Virus record (IMG/VR): IMGVR_UViG_3300044993_000587
Span: 1-35,907 of that record
From: a virus
Direction: 5' to 3' (one strand)
DNA length: 35,907 nucleotides
Part shown: in pieces, positions 1 through 6,983 of the stretch
Numbering within the stretch: the first letter of the stretch is position 1
Layout: each line of letters begins with the position of its first letter
Notes under the pieces: model-generated
What the model saw: only the letters and a program-made list of their open reading frames with translations
Told to the model about the DNA's origin: nothing
Database searches by the model: none
Position numbers and translations under genes: made by a program

Positions 1-41
1 GCAGTGCCTCCGCCAGGCTCCCCTGTCCAATCCGACGCTGA

Positions 42-557
42 CCCATCTACGCCTCCACCGTCGCCGTCACCAGCCGAAGCGAATCAGCCCATCGCCCGTT
101 CAGCAAGACGTTTCGCAGAGGTCTCCACAGAGTTTGCATCGGTCGCGTCCCGCTGCGCCACGGACTTCGAAATCTGAAAGACGATGAGATCGTCAGAGCA
201 ATCGCCGAAGACCTAGACAATATTGCCGGCGAGGCGGCAGAAAGACGCGTTGCGGCAGTTCGCGCGCGCCTGGCTCTCGACATACACGGAGCGCTTCCGG
301 AAGGCTTCGAAGCGAAGTATGCGAACGCATGGATCAAACATGCTTACTTAAGTATTGGTAGTCGTCATCTTTCTTTTGAAGAAAGCTCATTGCGACGCTT
401 ACGAACAATCATTTCTCGCGTTCGACAGTGGAGATATGATAGACTCATACCAATAGAGATACTTCCTGTTCCATTATTGACTTCTGCACATGAGCGCATA
501 CGAGCGGCGGAAACAGCCGAACAACACGGCGTTCTTCCGTTTGAGTTCAAAACATAG
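42..557 (+). pseudogene. start-less ORF related to the next gene (remnant or frameshifted copy)
   Basis: An open frame runs from just after a TGA at 39-41 to a TAG at 555-557, about 171 codons, with no ATG or GTG; the only TTG codons are late (390, 477). Codons around 234-284 read AERRVAAVRARLALDI, which closely matches AERRLQAARARLALDL in the next gene (584-1273), and the stretch before it also aligns loosely (a G-x-h-P element, then an acidic helix). It therefore looks like a paralogue that has lost its start. A second frame is open from base 1 to 174 (proline-rich, ending in TGA), so the 5' part may continue there and one frameshift could have split the gene. The 3' half (about 340-480) is visibly A+T-richer than its surroundings. 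Function unknown. A programmed frameshift or a start outside the window cannot be excluded. Confidence 0.5.
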
Positions 558-583
558 AAGACAGCAAGGACGGAACAAAGCAC

Positions 584-1273
584 ATGACAAACGGAACACC
601 GGCAGAACGACTCGCCCGCGCCCTGCAGACCTGCGACCCCGAAGCCTGGACGACCGAAGGCCCCATCGACGGCAAGCTCGTCGTCCTGCGCCACCGCGAC
701 GACGTCGCCCTGCAGATCGACCGAGGCCAACGCAAGCGCCGCGCCTGCCGCGTCTTCGTCGAGGTCGAGATCCTACACAGCGGTCGCGCGTACGGCGGTT
801 TCCGCCAGACCACCCCCGAGGTGGTGCGGACCTGGACTCCCTTCGGGATGCTCCCCATGCCCACGCGCCTGCCAGCAGATGCGGCTCAGATGCGGGATGC
901 CCTGATCGCAGCCCTCGACCGCGCCGTCGGCCCCGCCGCGGAACGCCGCTTGCAGGCCGCGCGCGCCCGTCTCGCGCTTGACCTTGCTCCATTCCGCGAC
1001 GACGCGCCGGATCCGCAGCGGATCGGCTGGCATCTCAGCCTCGAGACCGGCGAGATCTACGGCCCCCGCAAGACGCTCGACATCCGCCAGGACGCCGCGC
1101 GGAAGGCCCTGATGGACACTCTGAAGGACGTCTGCGTCATGCGCCACGGCCTGCTCGAGAAGATCGTCAACATCGACATCCATGAGATCGACAGCGCCCA
1201 TGCCCGCGCCGACGCGACGGCGCTCGCCGCCGCCGGCGGGCTGGCCGAACCGCTCACTCTGACAATCGTGTAG
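584..1273 (+). CDS. conserved hypothetical protein, 229 aa, paralogue of the upstream remnant
   Basis: I do not recognise a family. The 229-residue soluble protein has no signal peptide or membrane segment. Its centre (about residues 117-134, AERRLQAARARLALDL) repeats the motif seen in the start-less ORF at 42-557, so two related genes stand in tandem. The N-terminal third is rich in beta-type alternation (KLVVLRHRDDVALQI, RRACRVFVEVEIL) and the C-terminal half is helical. The ATG at 584 follows a gap of only 26 bases after the upstream ORF; no strong Shine-Dalgarno sequence is visible. It stands at the left of the early operon and is followed by a structured leader (1300-1400). It may be an early regulator or a replication accessory protein, but that is only position-based inference. 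Confidence 0.7.
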   Translation: MTNGTPAERLARALQTCDPEAWTTEGPIDGKLVVLRHRDDVALQIDRGQRKRRACRVFVEVEILHSGRAYGGFRQTTPEVVRTWTPFGMLPMPTRLPADAAQMRDALIAALDRAVGPAAERRLQAARARLALDLAPFRDDAPDPQRIGWHLSLETGEIYGPRKTLDIRQDAARKALMDTLKDVCVMRHGLLEKIVNIDIHEIDSAHARADATALAAAGGLAEPLTLTIV

Positions 1274-1320
1274 AGCATATCTGCTATGCACTAAAATCTC
1301 GGCAAAAGGCTGGGCGGACC

Positions 1321-1385
1321 TGACCGCTGCCCTAGGTCACCCGTGCCGGACAGAGAGCCGGCACCGCCGGGAGGGGTCCCGGCGG
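1321..1385 (+). promoter_or_regulatory. structured leader with three consecutive hairpins
   Basis: Between the end of the 229-aa gene and the ATG at 1408 lie three successive inverted repeats. TGACC/GGTCA is at 1321-1325 and 1335-1339. GTGCCGG/CCGGCAC is at 1343-1349 and 1358-1364. A perfect 9-bp stem CCGCCGGGA/TCCCGGCGG (1364-1372 and 1377-1385) has a GGGG loop. No U-tract follows, so this is not an ordinary intrinsic terminator. The ribosome-binding sequence CGGGAGAA (1392-1399) lies just after the last stem. A regulatory leader, processing site or antitermination element is possible; the fold is seen, the role is inferred. Confidence 0.5.
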
Positions 1386-1407
1386 CAACAACCGGGAGAA
1401 AAGCGTC

Positions 1408-2151
1408 ATGTCTGCGGCTACCGAAACCGCCGTCATCAAGGACATCAAGACTGTCGAGTTCGTCGACGCCGACGGCGCGAAGCGCATCGGTGTGTATTTT
1501 CCCTTCCGCTTGAAGGACAGCTTCAAGCGTTGCTTTCCGAGCGCCCGGTGGAACCCCGTCGAGAAGCGTTGGGAGATCAGCGCGAGGACGGCGAAAGCGC
1601 TGCAACAGTGGATCAATGTTGCGTCGGGCGCGGCGGAGCCACTTGGCTATGCGGACGCGATTGAGCTGACCGAACAGCAGATCGGCAAGATCAAGATCGA
1701 GATCGACGTGCTGCTTCAAGCGGCGCGAGCGCACGAACAAACTGCCGCGCGGCTCGCGCAGACAGTCAAAGAACTCGAAGCCGCACGCGTTCAGATCGAA
1801 GCTGCCCGCGAGCGCAAGGCGGCGGCGGAGAAGGCCGAGCGCGAGAGGCGCGCGCAGATCGACGCCATGCTCAACGCTGTCATCGACGTCGAAGCTGTCG
1901 TCGAGGCAGAAGAGCAGATGCGGAAAGCCTGGGCGCGCGGGCATGGCGCTGGGAAGCGCGAGTGGCACGAAGCCGAGCGCGTCGCGCTCGCGGCGCAGGC
2001 CGCGCTCGCCGAAGCCGGCATCCGCTGGGACTTCTGCGACCGGCTCTGCAACCGCAACTTCAACCGCCCGGATCGAGACAACTACATGCCAGCCGACGCT
2101 CGGTACGACGTCCGCGTCGTCAAGCGGCAGGCGACGGGAGAGGCGGCGTGA
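1408..2151 (+). CDS. HARP-like motif and coiled-coil protein (early, DNA metabolism?)
   Basis: The 247-residue protein starts at ATG 1408 behind a good GGGAGA site. Residues about 28-56 read YFPFRLKDSFKRCFPSAR followed by W-N-P-x-x-K-R-W-E-I. This resembles the HARP/SMARCAL1-type motif (F-K-x-h-P-x-a-x-W-x-P-x-x-K-x-W) found in fork-remodelling ATPases and in many small phage proteins. Residues about 88-155 form a long charged coiled coil (repeated A-E-R-K patterns), and the C-terminal part (about 185-247) is a separate domain with N-R-x-F-N-R-P-D-R-D-N-Y. The gene overlaps the next by one base (TGATG) and opens the operon that leads to the sigma factor and helicase. A role in binding branched DNA during replication is plausible by motif only; there is no ATPase domain here. 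Confidence 0.7.
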   Translation: MSAATETAVIKDIKTVEFVDADGAKRIGVYFPFRLKDSFKRCFPSARWNPVEKRWEISARTAKALQQWINVASGAAEPLGYADAIELTEQQIGKIKIEIDVLLQAARAHEQTAARLAQTVKELEAARVQIEAARERKAAAEKAERERRAQIDAMLNAVIDVEAVVEAEEQMRKAWARGHGAGKREWHEAERVALAAQAALAEAGIRWDFCDRLCNRNFNRPDRDNYMPADARYDVRVVKRQATGEAA

Positions 2152-2513
2152 TGTCTCATCTGTTCTCGAAGATTCACGGAGCGTCGAACGGAGAGCCGAT
2201 CCGGCTCTCCGCTCATCAGCGGCTCGAGCACGGCGAGGTCCTGGAGCGGCTGCGGGCGATGGCAGCGACGCTCGAGGACGCCAAGAGCCGGCGCACGCGC
2301 GAGGATCTGCCGAAGGCGGCTCGTGAGATGGCCTGGAGGCGGTGCAGCCTCTTTTCGAGCCGAATCATCGACGAAGCGAAGCACCTGACGATCCATGATC
2401 GGCAGGCGCGTTGGGTGCATTGGGGGCCGCCAGGCATTGTCCGGCTCGTTTATCCGCCGAGCGCGCGCGGCGCGCCGGATCTCTACCTCGATTTGCTCGA
2501 GGACGGACGATGA
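2151..2513 (+). CDS. hypothetical protein, 120 aa
   Basis: The family is not recognised. The ATG overlaps the TGA of the preceding gene (TGATG at 2149-2153), and the gene itself ends in an ATGA overlap with the next, so it is translationally coupled on both sides. The protein is helical and charged in residues 20-60 (A-x-x-L-E-D-A-K-S-R-R-T-R-E-D-L-P-K-A-A-R), then forms a compact end with aromatic residues (W-V-H-W-G-P-P-G) and an acidic C-terminus. The position between the HARP-like protein and the sigma factor suggests an early replication or takeover function, without direct evidence. Confidence 0.68.
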   Translation: MSHLFSKIHGASNGEPIRLSAHQRLEHGEVLERLRAMAATLEDAKSRRTREDLPKAAREMAWRRCSLFSSRIIDEAKHLTIHDRQARWVHWGPPGIVRLVYPPSARGAPDLYLDLLEDGR

Positions 2514-2929
2514 GCGGCGTCTCTCTGCCAGTTGCGGCGCTTCGCGTGGCTCTCGCGCTGAGACGCGGGCTCAACGCGGAAATCCGCCGTGCGCGCGATG
2601 GCGTCTGCGGCGCGCAGATAGCGCACGACCGCGACCGCCGCGTCAAGGTCGCTCTGCATCAGGAGTGGGCGCCGGAATCGTGGAAGGACGATCTTCCGAT
2701 GCCGCGTCCGGGTAGCCGCTCCGGCATTCGCGCTCGTCAGATCCGCGAAGCAGAAGCGATCGAAGCGTGGGCGCTGCCGCAGATCACGGCTCATCAGCGC
2801 CAGGCGTACCGCGTTCGCGCCGCCGAAGTCGATGCCGAGGCCGATGCCGCCTGGCGTCGGCGCGGCGAAGCCCGCCGGGCCGCGACGCGCCGCGAGGTGC
2901 CGGCGCCGCTGTTCTTCGACACAGCATAG
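2510..2929 (+). CDS. hypothetical protein, 139 aa, basic
   Basis: Start at ATG 2510, overlapping the previous stop as ATGA; a longer in-frame reading exists from 2411 but would run deep into the previous gene and is not preferred. The 139-residue protein is strongly arginine-rich and almost entirely helical, with R-A-R-Q-I-R-E-A-E-A-I-E-A-W-A near the centre and an A-D-A-A-W-R-R-R-G-E-A-R-R segment near the end. It has no membrane segment or recognised domain. Its composition would fit nucleic-acid binding. It is the last gene before the structured gap preceding the sigma factor. Confidence 0.65.
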   Translation: MSGVSLPVAALRVALALRRGLNAEIRRARDGVCGAQIAHDRDRRVKVALHQEWAPESWKDDLPMPRPGSRSGIRARQIREAEAIEAWALPQITAHQRQAYRVRAAEVDAEADAAWRRRGEARRAATRREVPAPLFFDTA

Positions 2930-2940
2930 TAACATCTACA

Positions 2941-3027
2941 CGCCGCCGGCGGCGCACGCCGGCAACCGACGCGATGGCCCCGGCCCGTCGCGTCGGCACG
3001 GGGCCTCAAACAAAGAAAGAGGGAGGC
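2941..3027 (+). promoter_or_regulatory. mutually exclusive hairpins ahead of the sigma gene (switch-like leader)
   Basis: The 102-base gap before ATG 3032 contains the palindrome CGCCGCCGGCGGCG (2941-2954), an 8-bp stem CGACGCGA/TCGCGTCG (2967-2974 and 2988-2995), and a 6-bp stem GGCCCC/GGGGCC (2976-2981 and 3000-3005). The latter two interlock and cannot form together. GCCTC (3003-3007) can also pair with GAGGC (3023-3027), covering the Shine-Dalgarno GGGAGG (3021-3026); pairing of GGGGCC upstream would break that. The base pairing is seen; a switch or thermosensor role is inference by analogy with rpoH mRNAs. Confidence 0.4.
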
Positions 3028-3031
3028 TCCG

Positions 3032-4102
3032 ATGCCAAAGAAGGTTCAGTTTCTGAGCGCCGAAGAAGAGTTCGACTTGGCATGCCGTTGGCGCGACCGC
3101 CGCGACGTCCGCGCGCGGGATCGGCTCATCATGTCATACCGCCCGTTCGCGCTGCGCGCCGCGGAGCAGGCGTCGCGGCTGGGCCGCGGCAACATCGAAG
3201 ACCTCGCGCAAGAGGCGACGCTTGCGCTTCTCGAAGCGGCGGACAAGTTCGAACCCGAGCGCGGGCATCGCTTCTCGACATACGCGCGCTTTTCCGTTCA
3301 GCAGCGGCTGAACAAGCATCACTTCGACATGTCCGGTCCGATGCGCGTCGGCACGACGCAAGCCGACAAGCGCGCGCTCTACCGCTTTCCGAAGCTGCGC
3401 GCGGAATGGGAAGCGAAGCACGGGCGCGACCTCGACGACGAAGGTCGGCAATGGATCGCGCGGCAGGCCGGGACGTCGATGGCAGTCCTGCGCGACGTCG
3501 AGGCGCATCTGCGCGGCGGGCATGTTGCGCTTGACGCGCCCGCGTTTGCCGACGGCGACGGCAGGGTTCAGGACATGATCGCGGACGAGGAGCAGGGGCC
3601 GGACGCCGCGCTGCGCCGTCTTCTGGACGACGAAAAAGCAGAGCTTTTCGGCTGGGCGCTGTCTCGGCTGCCCGAGCGCGAGCGCAAGATCATTGAGATG
3701 CGCTTCGGTGTCGGCGCGCGCGCCGGGCAGCCGGCGGAGCACCTCGAGACGATCGCCGTGCTCGAGGGCGTGTCGCGTGAACGCATCCGGCAGGTCGAGG
3801 CGCGGGCGATCGACATGCTGCGACAGATGATCGCGTCTGCGCCCCGACGCGCGGAGCGCCTGGCGCGGCCGGCGCCGGCGCCGGAGGTCCGGCACTCGAA
3901 GCTGCCGGCATTGCTGACGCCGGAAGATCTGGCGCGGGCGCGCGCGAAGGCGAGAGAGATGTCGGCAGAGCGGCACCAGGCGCGGCGCCGACATGAGGCC
4001 TGGGCGCGGAGCGCACAGATGCGGCTCATCGACTGGTGCGGAGAGCGGGGGTGGTTGCTGGCCGGGTCTATCTCCGAACGGGAGACCCGCGCCGCCGCCT
4101 GA
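3032..4102 (+). CDS. phage-encoded RpoH-like (sigma-70 family, group 3) sigma factor
   Basis: This 356-residue protein would bind host core RNA polymerase and select promoters. Region 1.2/2.1 starts at FLSAEEEFDLA (7-17) and continues through R-D-R-L-I-M-S-Y-R-P-F-A (29-40). Region 2.2 is DLAQEATLALLEAADKF (57-73), region 2.3/2.4 is about 74-97, and region 4 is about 211-266 with the helix-turn-helix SRERIRQVEARAIDML (248-263). T-T-Q-A-D-K-R-A-L-Y-R-F-P-K-L-R (108-123) sits where heat-shock sigma factors carry the RpoH box (Q-R-K-L-F-F-N-L-R). Bacterial RpoH is about 285-300 residues, so the roughly 90-residue basic C-terminal tail is extra. Start: GGGAGG at 3021-3026, 5 bases before the ATG. 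It lies inside the early phage operon, not in a heat-shock context, so it probably drives phage promoters. Confidence 0.9.
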   Translation: MPKKVQFLSAEEEFDLACRWRDRRDVRARDRLIMSYRPFALRAAEQASRLGRGNIEDLAQEATLALLEAADKFEPERGHRFSTYARFSVQQRLNKHHFDMSGPMRVGTTQADKRALYRFPKLRAEWEAKHGRDLDDEGRQWIARQAGTSMAVLRDVEAHLRGGHVALDAPAFADGDGRVQDMIADEEQGPDAALRRLLDDEKAELFGWALSRLPERERKIIEMRFGVGARAGQPAEHLETIAVLEGVSRERIRQVEARAIDMLRQMIASAPRRAERLARPAPAPEVRHSKLPALLTPEDLARARAKAREMSAERHQARRRHEAWARSAQMRLIDWCGERGWLLAGSISERETRAAA

Positions 4103-4157
4103 TGCTCTTCACCTCTGGGCGGCGTCGTTGCAGCGGCGCCGCCGGGATGACCGAAGA

Positions 4158-6716
4158 ATGAACGCAATCAACTTCGACATCATCGAATGGCCGATCGACC
4201 CCGAGGAGAGCGTGCTCCTCGGCATGGCGTTGGCCTCGCCGACGTGGCGAACGGATGAACCCGCGCTGGTCGCAGACGTAGCACGCTGGAATCCGGACGG
4301 GCTTGCGCGCGTGCAAGCGCGGGCCGCCGCGCACTGGCGCGGTCAGCCGCAATCGAGGATGCTGCGTCTCCCGAAGGGGCAGACGCGCAGGACATGCCTG
4401 CCGCCCTTCGACGCCGAGCCGACACGGCTGCGGGACGAGACGGTGGCCGAGCAGACGAGGACGATCCGGCGCTGGGCGCGGGACGCTGCGGCGTTCGCCT
4501 CGAAAGAAGCGGTAATCGATGAAGAAGAGCGCCGAGCCGGTCTGACGGCAGCAACGAAGCGGCTGGCCGAGGCCGCCGACATCGACGGCTACATCGACGC
4601 AGTGAATGACGCCGGGCGCTTGACCGCACCGGACGAGGCGCCGCGCTTGCTGATCACCGGCGCACAAGGCACAGGAAAAAGCAGCGCGCTCATTCAGGCG
4701 CTGGCGTCTCTGCGTGCCCGCGGTTTGATCGTTTGGGTGCTGGTGCCGACGCATGAGCGCGCGGAAGAGACAGTCCAGGAGTACAACGCCGCCCGCGCTC
4801 GCTTCAAAGGCGGGTTGCGGGCGATCGCCATCCGAGGCCGCACCGCGCCGTCCAGGACGACGAAGGGCGAGACGATGTGCCGCCGCGCCGACATTGTACG
4901 AAAGGCTCAGACAGAGGGCGTCGAGATCGAGACGCAGATCTGCGCGCATTGCCCGTTGCGGGCATCGTGCGAGTACTTGCAGCAGCGCGCGGACGCGCTC
5001 GACCTCGTGGCAGAGGGCGGCATCTTCGTCATGCCGCACGACTACGCCTACCTGCCGGCGCCCGTGCCGGCGCCGGACGTGATCGTCATCGACGAAGCAA
5101 TCCGAAATCCGGTGCATGTCGAGTCCGTCGATCCGGCTCTCTTGACGGCGGTGCCGCAAGATGTCCTAAACACGAAGGCCGGGCCTGCGCTGCTGGCGAC
5201 GCTGGGGGCGCTACGGCAAGCGCTGACCGCCGGCAACGAGCGGGCCCGCGCCGCCGCGCGGGCGGCGCTCACGAAGAGCGAGGTGCGCGAGGCGTCGGAT
5301 GCGCTGCTCGACGCGGCGACGCCGCCCGACGTCTCTGCGGTCGCCGGCGACGACGCGGCGATCGAGCAGGCGTTGAACGCCGGCGCGGCGACCCGGTCAT
5401 GGGCGAAGGCAGTGCGTGAGGTCGTGCGGGCGGTGCTGCGAGAGTGGGACCTGACGCCGACAGATCGCTACCCGGACGGTCGCCCGGGGTTCCGAGCGCT
5501 TTGGCTCGCAGAGAGCAAGGAGGGAACGCGGCTCTTCGTCGCACGGCTGAGGAAGCACAAGATCGGGCGGGAAAAGCCGGTGTTGTGGCTCGACGGGACC
5601 GGCGACCCGACGCTGTGCGCGCGCGTCGTTCCCGGCCTCGATCATCAACACTTTCCGGTCGATCGGCAAGGCGTCGTTCGTCAAAGCCGGGGCTACGGGT
5701 CCGGGTTCTCGCGGACGTCGTTGATCGCTCGCCGCATCGGGCGGCTCACGGCGGAGCCGATCTCCGGGGCGCTGGACCGGCGCGCAGGCGCGCGACGCCA
5801 GGCGCTGCGGGCGCTGGCAGACGCGGTGCCGGAGACATTCCTGGCGTCGTCCAAGGCGACCGTCGAGGCGCTCGTCGCTGACGGCATGCGGTCGGCGGGC
5901 GGGCACTTCGGGGCGCTGCGCGGGCTGAACCGCTTCAAGCACTGCAAGCGAGCGATCATCGTGGGCTGCGACACACCGCGCATCGAGGCTGTCGAGGCTG
6001 TTGCGCGCGGGTACTCAGCAACCGACCCGGCGCCGTTTTTCCCCGCAGGCGAATACACAAGACAGACGCGGCTGCGTCGGTTCCGCGACGGCAGCGTCTC
6101 GCCGGTCGAGGTTTTGTGCCACCCAGACCCCCTGTGCGACGCTGTGCTTTGGCAGGCGCGCGAAGCGGAGGTCATGCAGGCGCTGGACCGGGTGCGCGGG
6201 GTCTTCCAGTCCCGGCAAATGCTTATTCTAAATAGCCTGGCGCTGCCGCTTGCGATCGACGAAGAGGTCGAGGCGGCGGAGGTGCTGCGCGTCGGCGCGC
6301 GGGCGTCAGGCCGGGACGTCCGGGAGCAGGGCATGGAGCGGCTCTGGCGGGTGATCGAAGGAGGGGCAGAGGCCGTTCCGCTCACCGAGGCAGACCTGCC
6401 TCGGCTGTGGCCTGGCATCTGGGCGGGTCGGAAGCAAGCGCAGAGGTGGCTGGAAAGGCAGGGAGGCGCCGAGGCTATCGCTTCTGCTGTCGTCGGACGG
6501 AATTATTCCCCCCCCACCGTTACTATAGATTCTAGTGACGCTGGGGGGGGAATAATTCGGGCTGTAAGGTTCCGGGCAGATGGAGCGAGGGGTAGAGGGT
6601 CTCTGGCCTTGGTCCGGGACGACGTCGATCCTGCCGAGGCGCTGGCACGGGCGGTTGGGCGTCCGGTGCAGATCTTGACCGTCGGCGACACGGAACGCCT
6701 GTCAGCGGCAGGCTAA
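4158..6716 (+). CDS. large SF2-type DNA helicase with Fe-S-like cysteine cluster (phage replication)
   Basis: This is a predicted 852-residue ATP-dependent DNA helicase. Walker A GAQGTGKS is at 168-175 and Walker B DVIVIDEA at 307-314. Between them stand C241, C262, C265 and C271 (C-x20-C-x2-C-x5-C, QICAHCPLRASC), the location of the Fe-S cluster in XPD/DinG-type helicases. The C-terminal motor has GHFGALRGLNRF (motif V region) and QALDRVRGVFQSRQ at about 674 (motif VI with its arginines). The ATG at 4158 was chosen because earlier in-frame codons run back into the sigma gene. An inverted repeat at 6500-6558 lies in codons about 782-801 without breaking the frame. It is the last gene of the early operon and is followed by a terminator. 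It could alternatively be a primase-helicase, but I see no primase motifs. Confidence 0.8.
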   Translation: MNAINFDIIEWPIDPEESVLLGMALASPTWRTDEPALVADVARWNPDGLARVQARAAAHWRGQPQSRMLRLPKGQTRRTCLPPFDAEPTRLRDETVAEQTRTIRRWARDAAAFASKEAVIDEEERRAGLTAATKRLAEAADIDGYIDAVNDAGRLTAPDEAPRLLITGAQGTGKSSALIQALASLRARGLIVWVLVPTHERAEETVQEYNAARARFKGGLRAIAIRGRTAPSRTTKGETMCRRADIVRKAQTEGVEIETQICAHCPLRASCEYLQQRADALDLVAEGGIFVMPHDYAYLPAPVPAPDVIVIDEAIRNPVHVESVDPALLTAVPQDVLNTKAGPALLATLGALRQALTAGNERARAAARAALTKSEVREASDALLDAATPPDVSAVAGDDAAIEQALNAGAATRSWAKAVREVVRAVLREWDLTPTDRYPDGRPGFRALWLAESKEGTRLFVARLRKHKIGREKPVLWLDGTGDPTLCARVVPGLDHQHFPVDRQGVVRQSRGYGSGFSRTSLIARRIGRLTAEPISGALDRRAGARRQALRALADAVPETFLASSKATVEALVADGMRSAGGHFGALRGLNRFKHCKRAIIVGCDTPRIEAVEAVARGYSATDPAPFFPAGEYTRQTRLRRFRDGSVSPVEVLCHPDPLCDAVLWQAREAEVMQALDRVRGVFQSRQMLILNSLALPLAIDEEVEAAEVLRVGARASGRDVREQGMERLWRVIEGGAEAVPLTEADLPRLWPGIWAGRKQAQRWLERQGGAEAIASAVVGRNYSPPTVTIDSSDAGGGIIRAVRFRADGARGRGSLALVRDDVDPAEALARAVGRPVQILTVGDTERLSAAG
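6500..6558. repeat. long near-perfect hairpin palindrome inside the helicase gene
   Basis: GAATTATTCCCCCCCC at 6500-6515 is matched exactly by GGGGGGGGAATAATTC at 6543-6558. The stem extends one more pair (A6516-T6542), is interrupted by a single C/C mismatch (6517/6541), and continues with CGTTACTA (6518-6525) against TAGTGACG (6533-6540, one G-T wobble), leaving a 7-base loop. The total is about 25 pairs over 59 bases. The A+T-rich outer ends and the runs of 8 C and 8 G are unlike the surrounding coding sequence. It lies in frame near the 3' end of a replication gene, so a replication origin or assembly site is possible, as in phages whose origin lies within the initiator gene. Confidence 0.85.
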
Positions 6717-6736
6717 TGGACCCATGTTCTCGACAC

Positions 6737-6819
6737 GCGGCCCCCTAGCGTTCGGGGGACCGCCAGGCCCTGCAAGGCCGCACCTCGTCCGGACGAAGGA
6801 ACGGAGACGAGGACTCCTG
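6737..6819 (+). ncRNA. candidate structured RNA or 3' UTR element before the terminator
   Basis: Downstream of the helicase stop lies GCGGC (6737-6741) pairing with GCCGC (6777-6781). Inside or competing with it is CCCCC/GGGGG (6741-6745 and 6754-6758), then CTCGTC paired with GACGAG (about 6783-6788 and 6806-6811), then the intrinsic terminator at 6834. No credible ORF fills the gap. This could be a small RNA or merely a stabilised 3' end; the role is unproven. Confidence 0.3.
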
Positions 6820-6833
6820 GAAGAGAGACCAAA

Positions 6834-6870
6834 GACCCCGGCGCCTCATAAGCGCCGGGGTCATTTGTTT
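6834..6870. terminator. rho-independent terminator, probably bidirectional
   Basis: A perfect 11-bp stem GACCCCGGCGC/GCGCCGGGGTC (6834-6844 and 6852-6862) with a 7-base loop is followed by ATTTGTTT on the plus strand. On the minus strand the same stem is followed by TTTGGTCTCTCTT. It separates the rightward early operon (ending 6716) from the leftward restriction-modification operon (ending 6984), so it can stop both convergent transcripts. A further imperfect hairpin (about 6865-6890) lies on the restriction side. Confidence 0.85.
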
Positions 6871-6983
6871 CGGGTTTATAGCCCAAACAAAGGTTCAGAC
6901 CGGGCCTATTGGCGCCCTTTAAAGCAAAAACGTCATGCACTTCAGGGTGCGCCAGCAAGTCGTGATCGGCAAGGCGTTGGAAT

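Noticed and set aside
490-981. 163-aa plus-strand ORF overlapping the 229-aa gene
   Set aside because: Extremely arginine/proline-rich, typical out-of-frame reading; the 584 frame has balanced composition and a paralogue.
4068-5159. 363-aa minus-strand ORF over the helicase 5' half
   Set aside because: Antisense of Walker A, cysteine cluster and Walker B codons; composition typical of a shadow.
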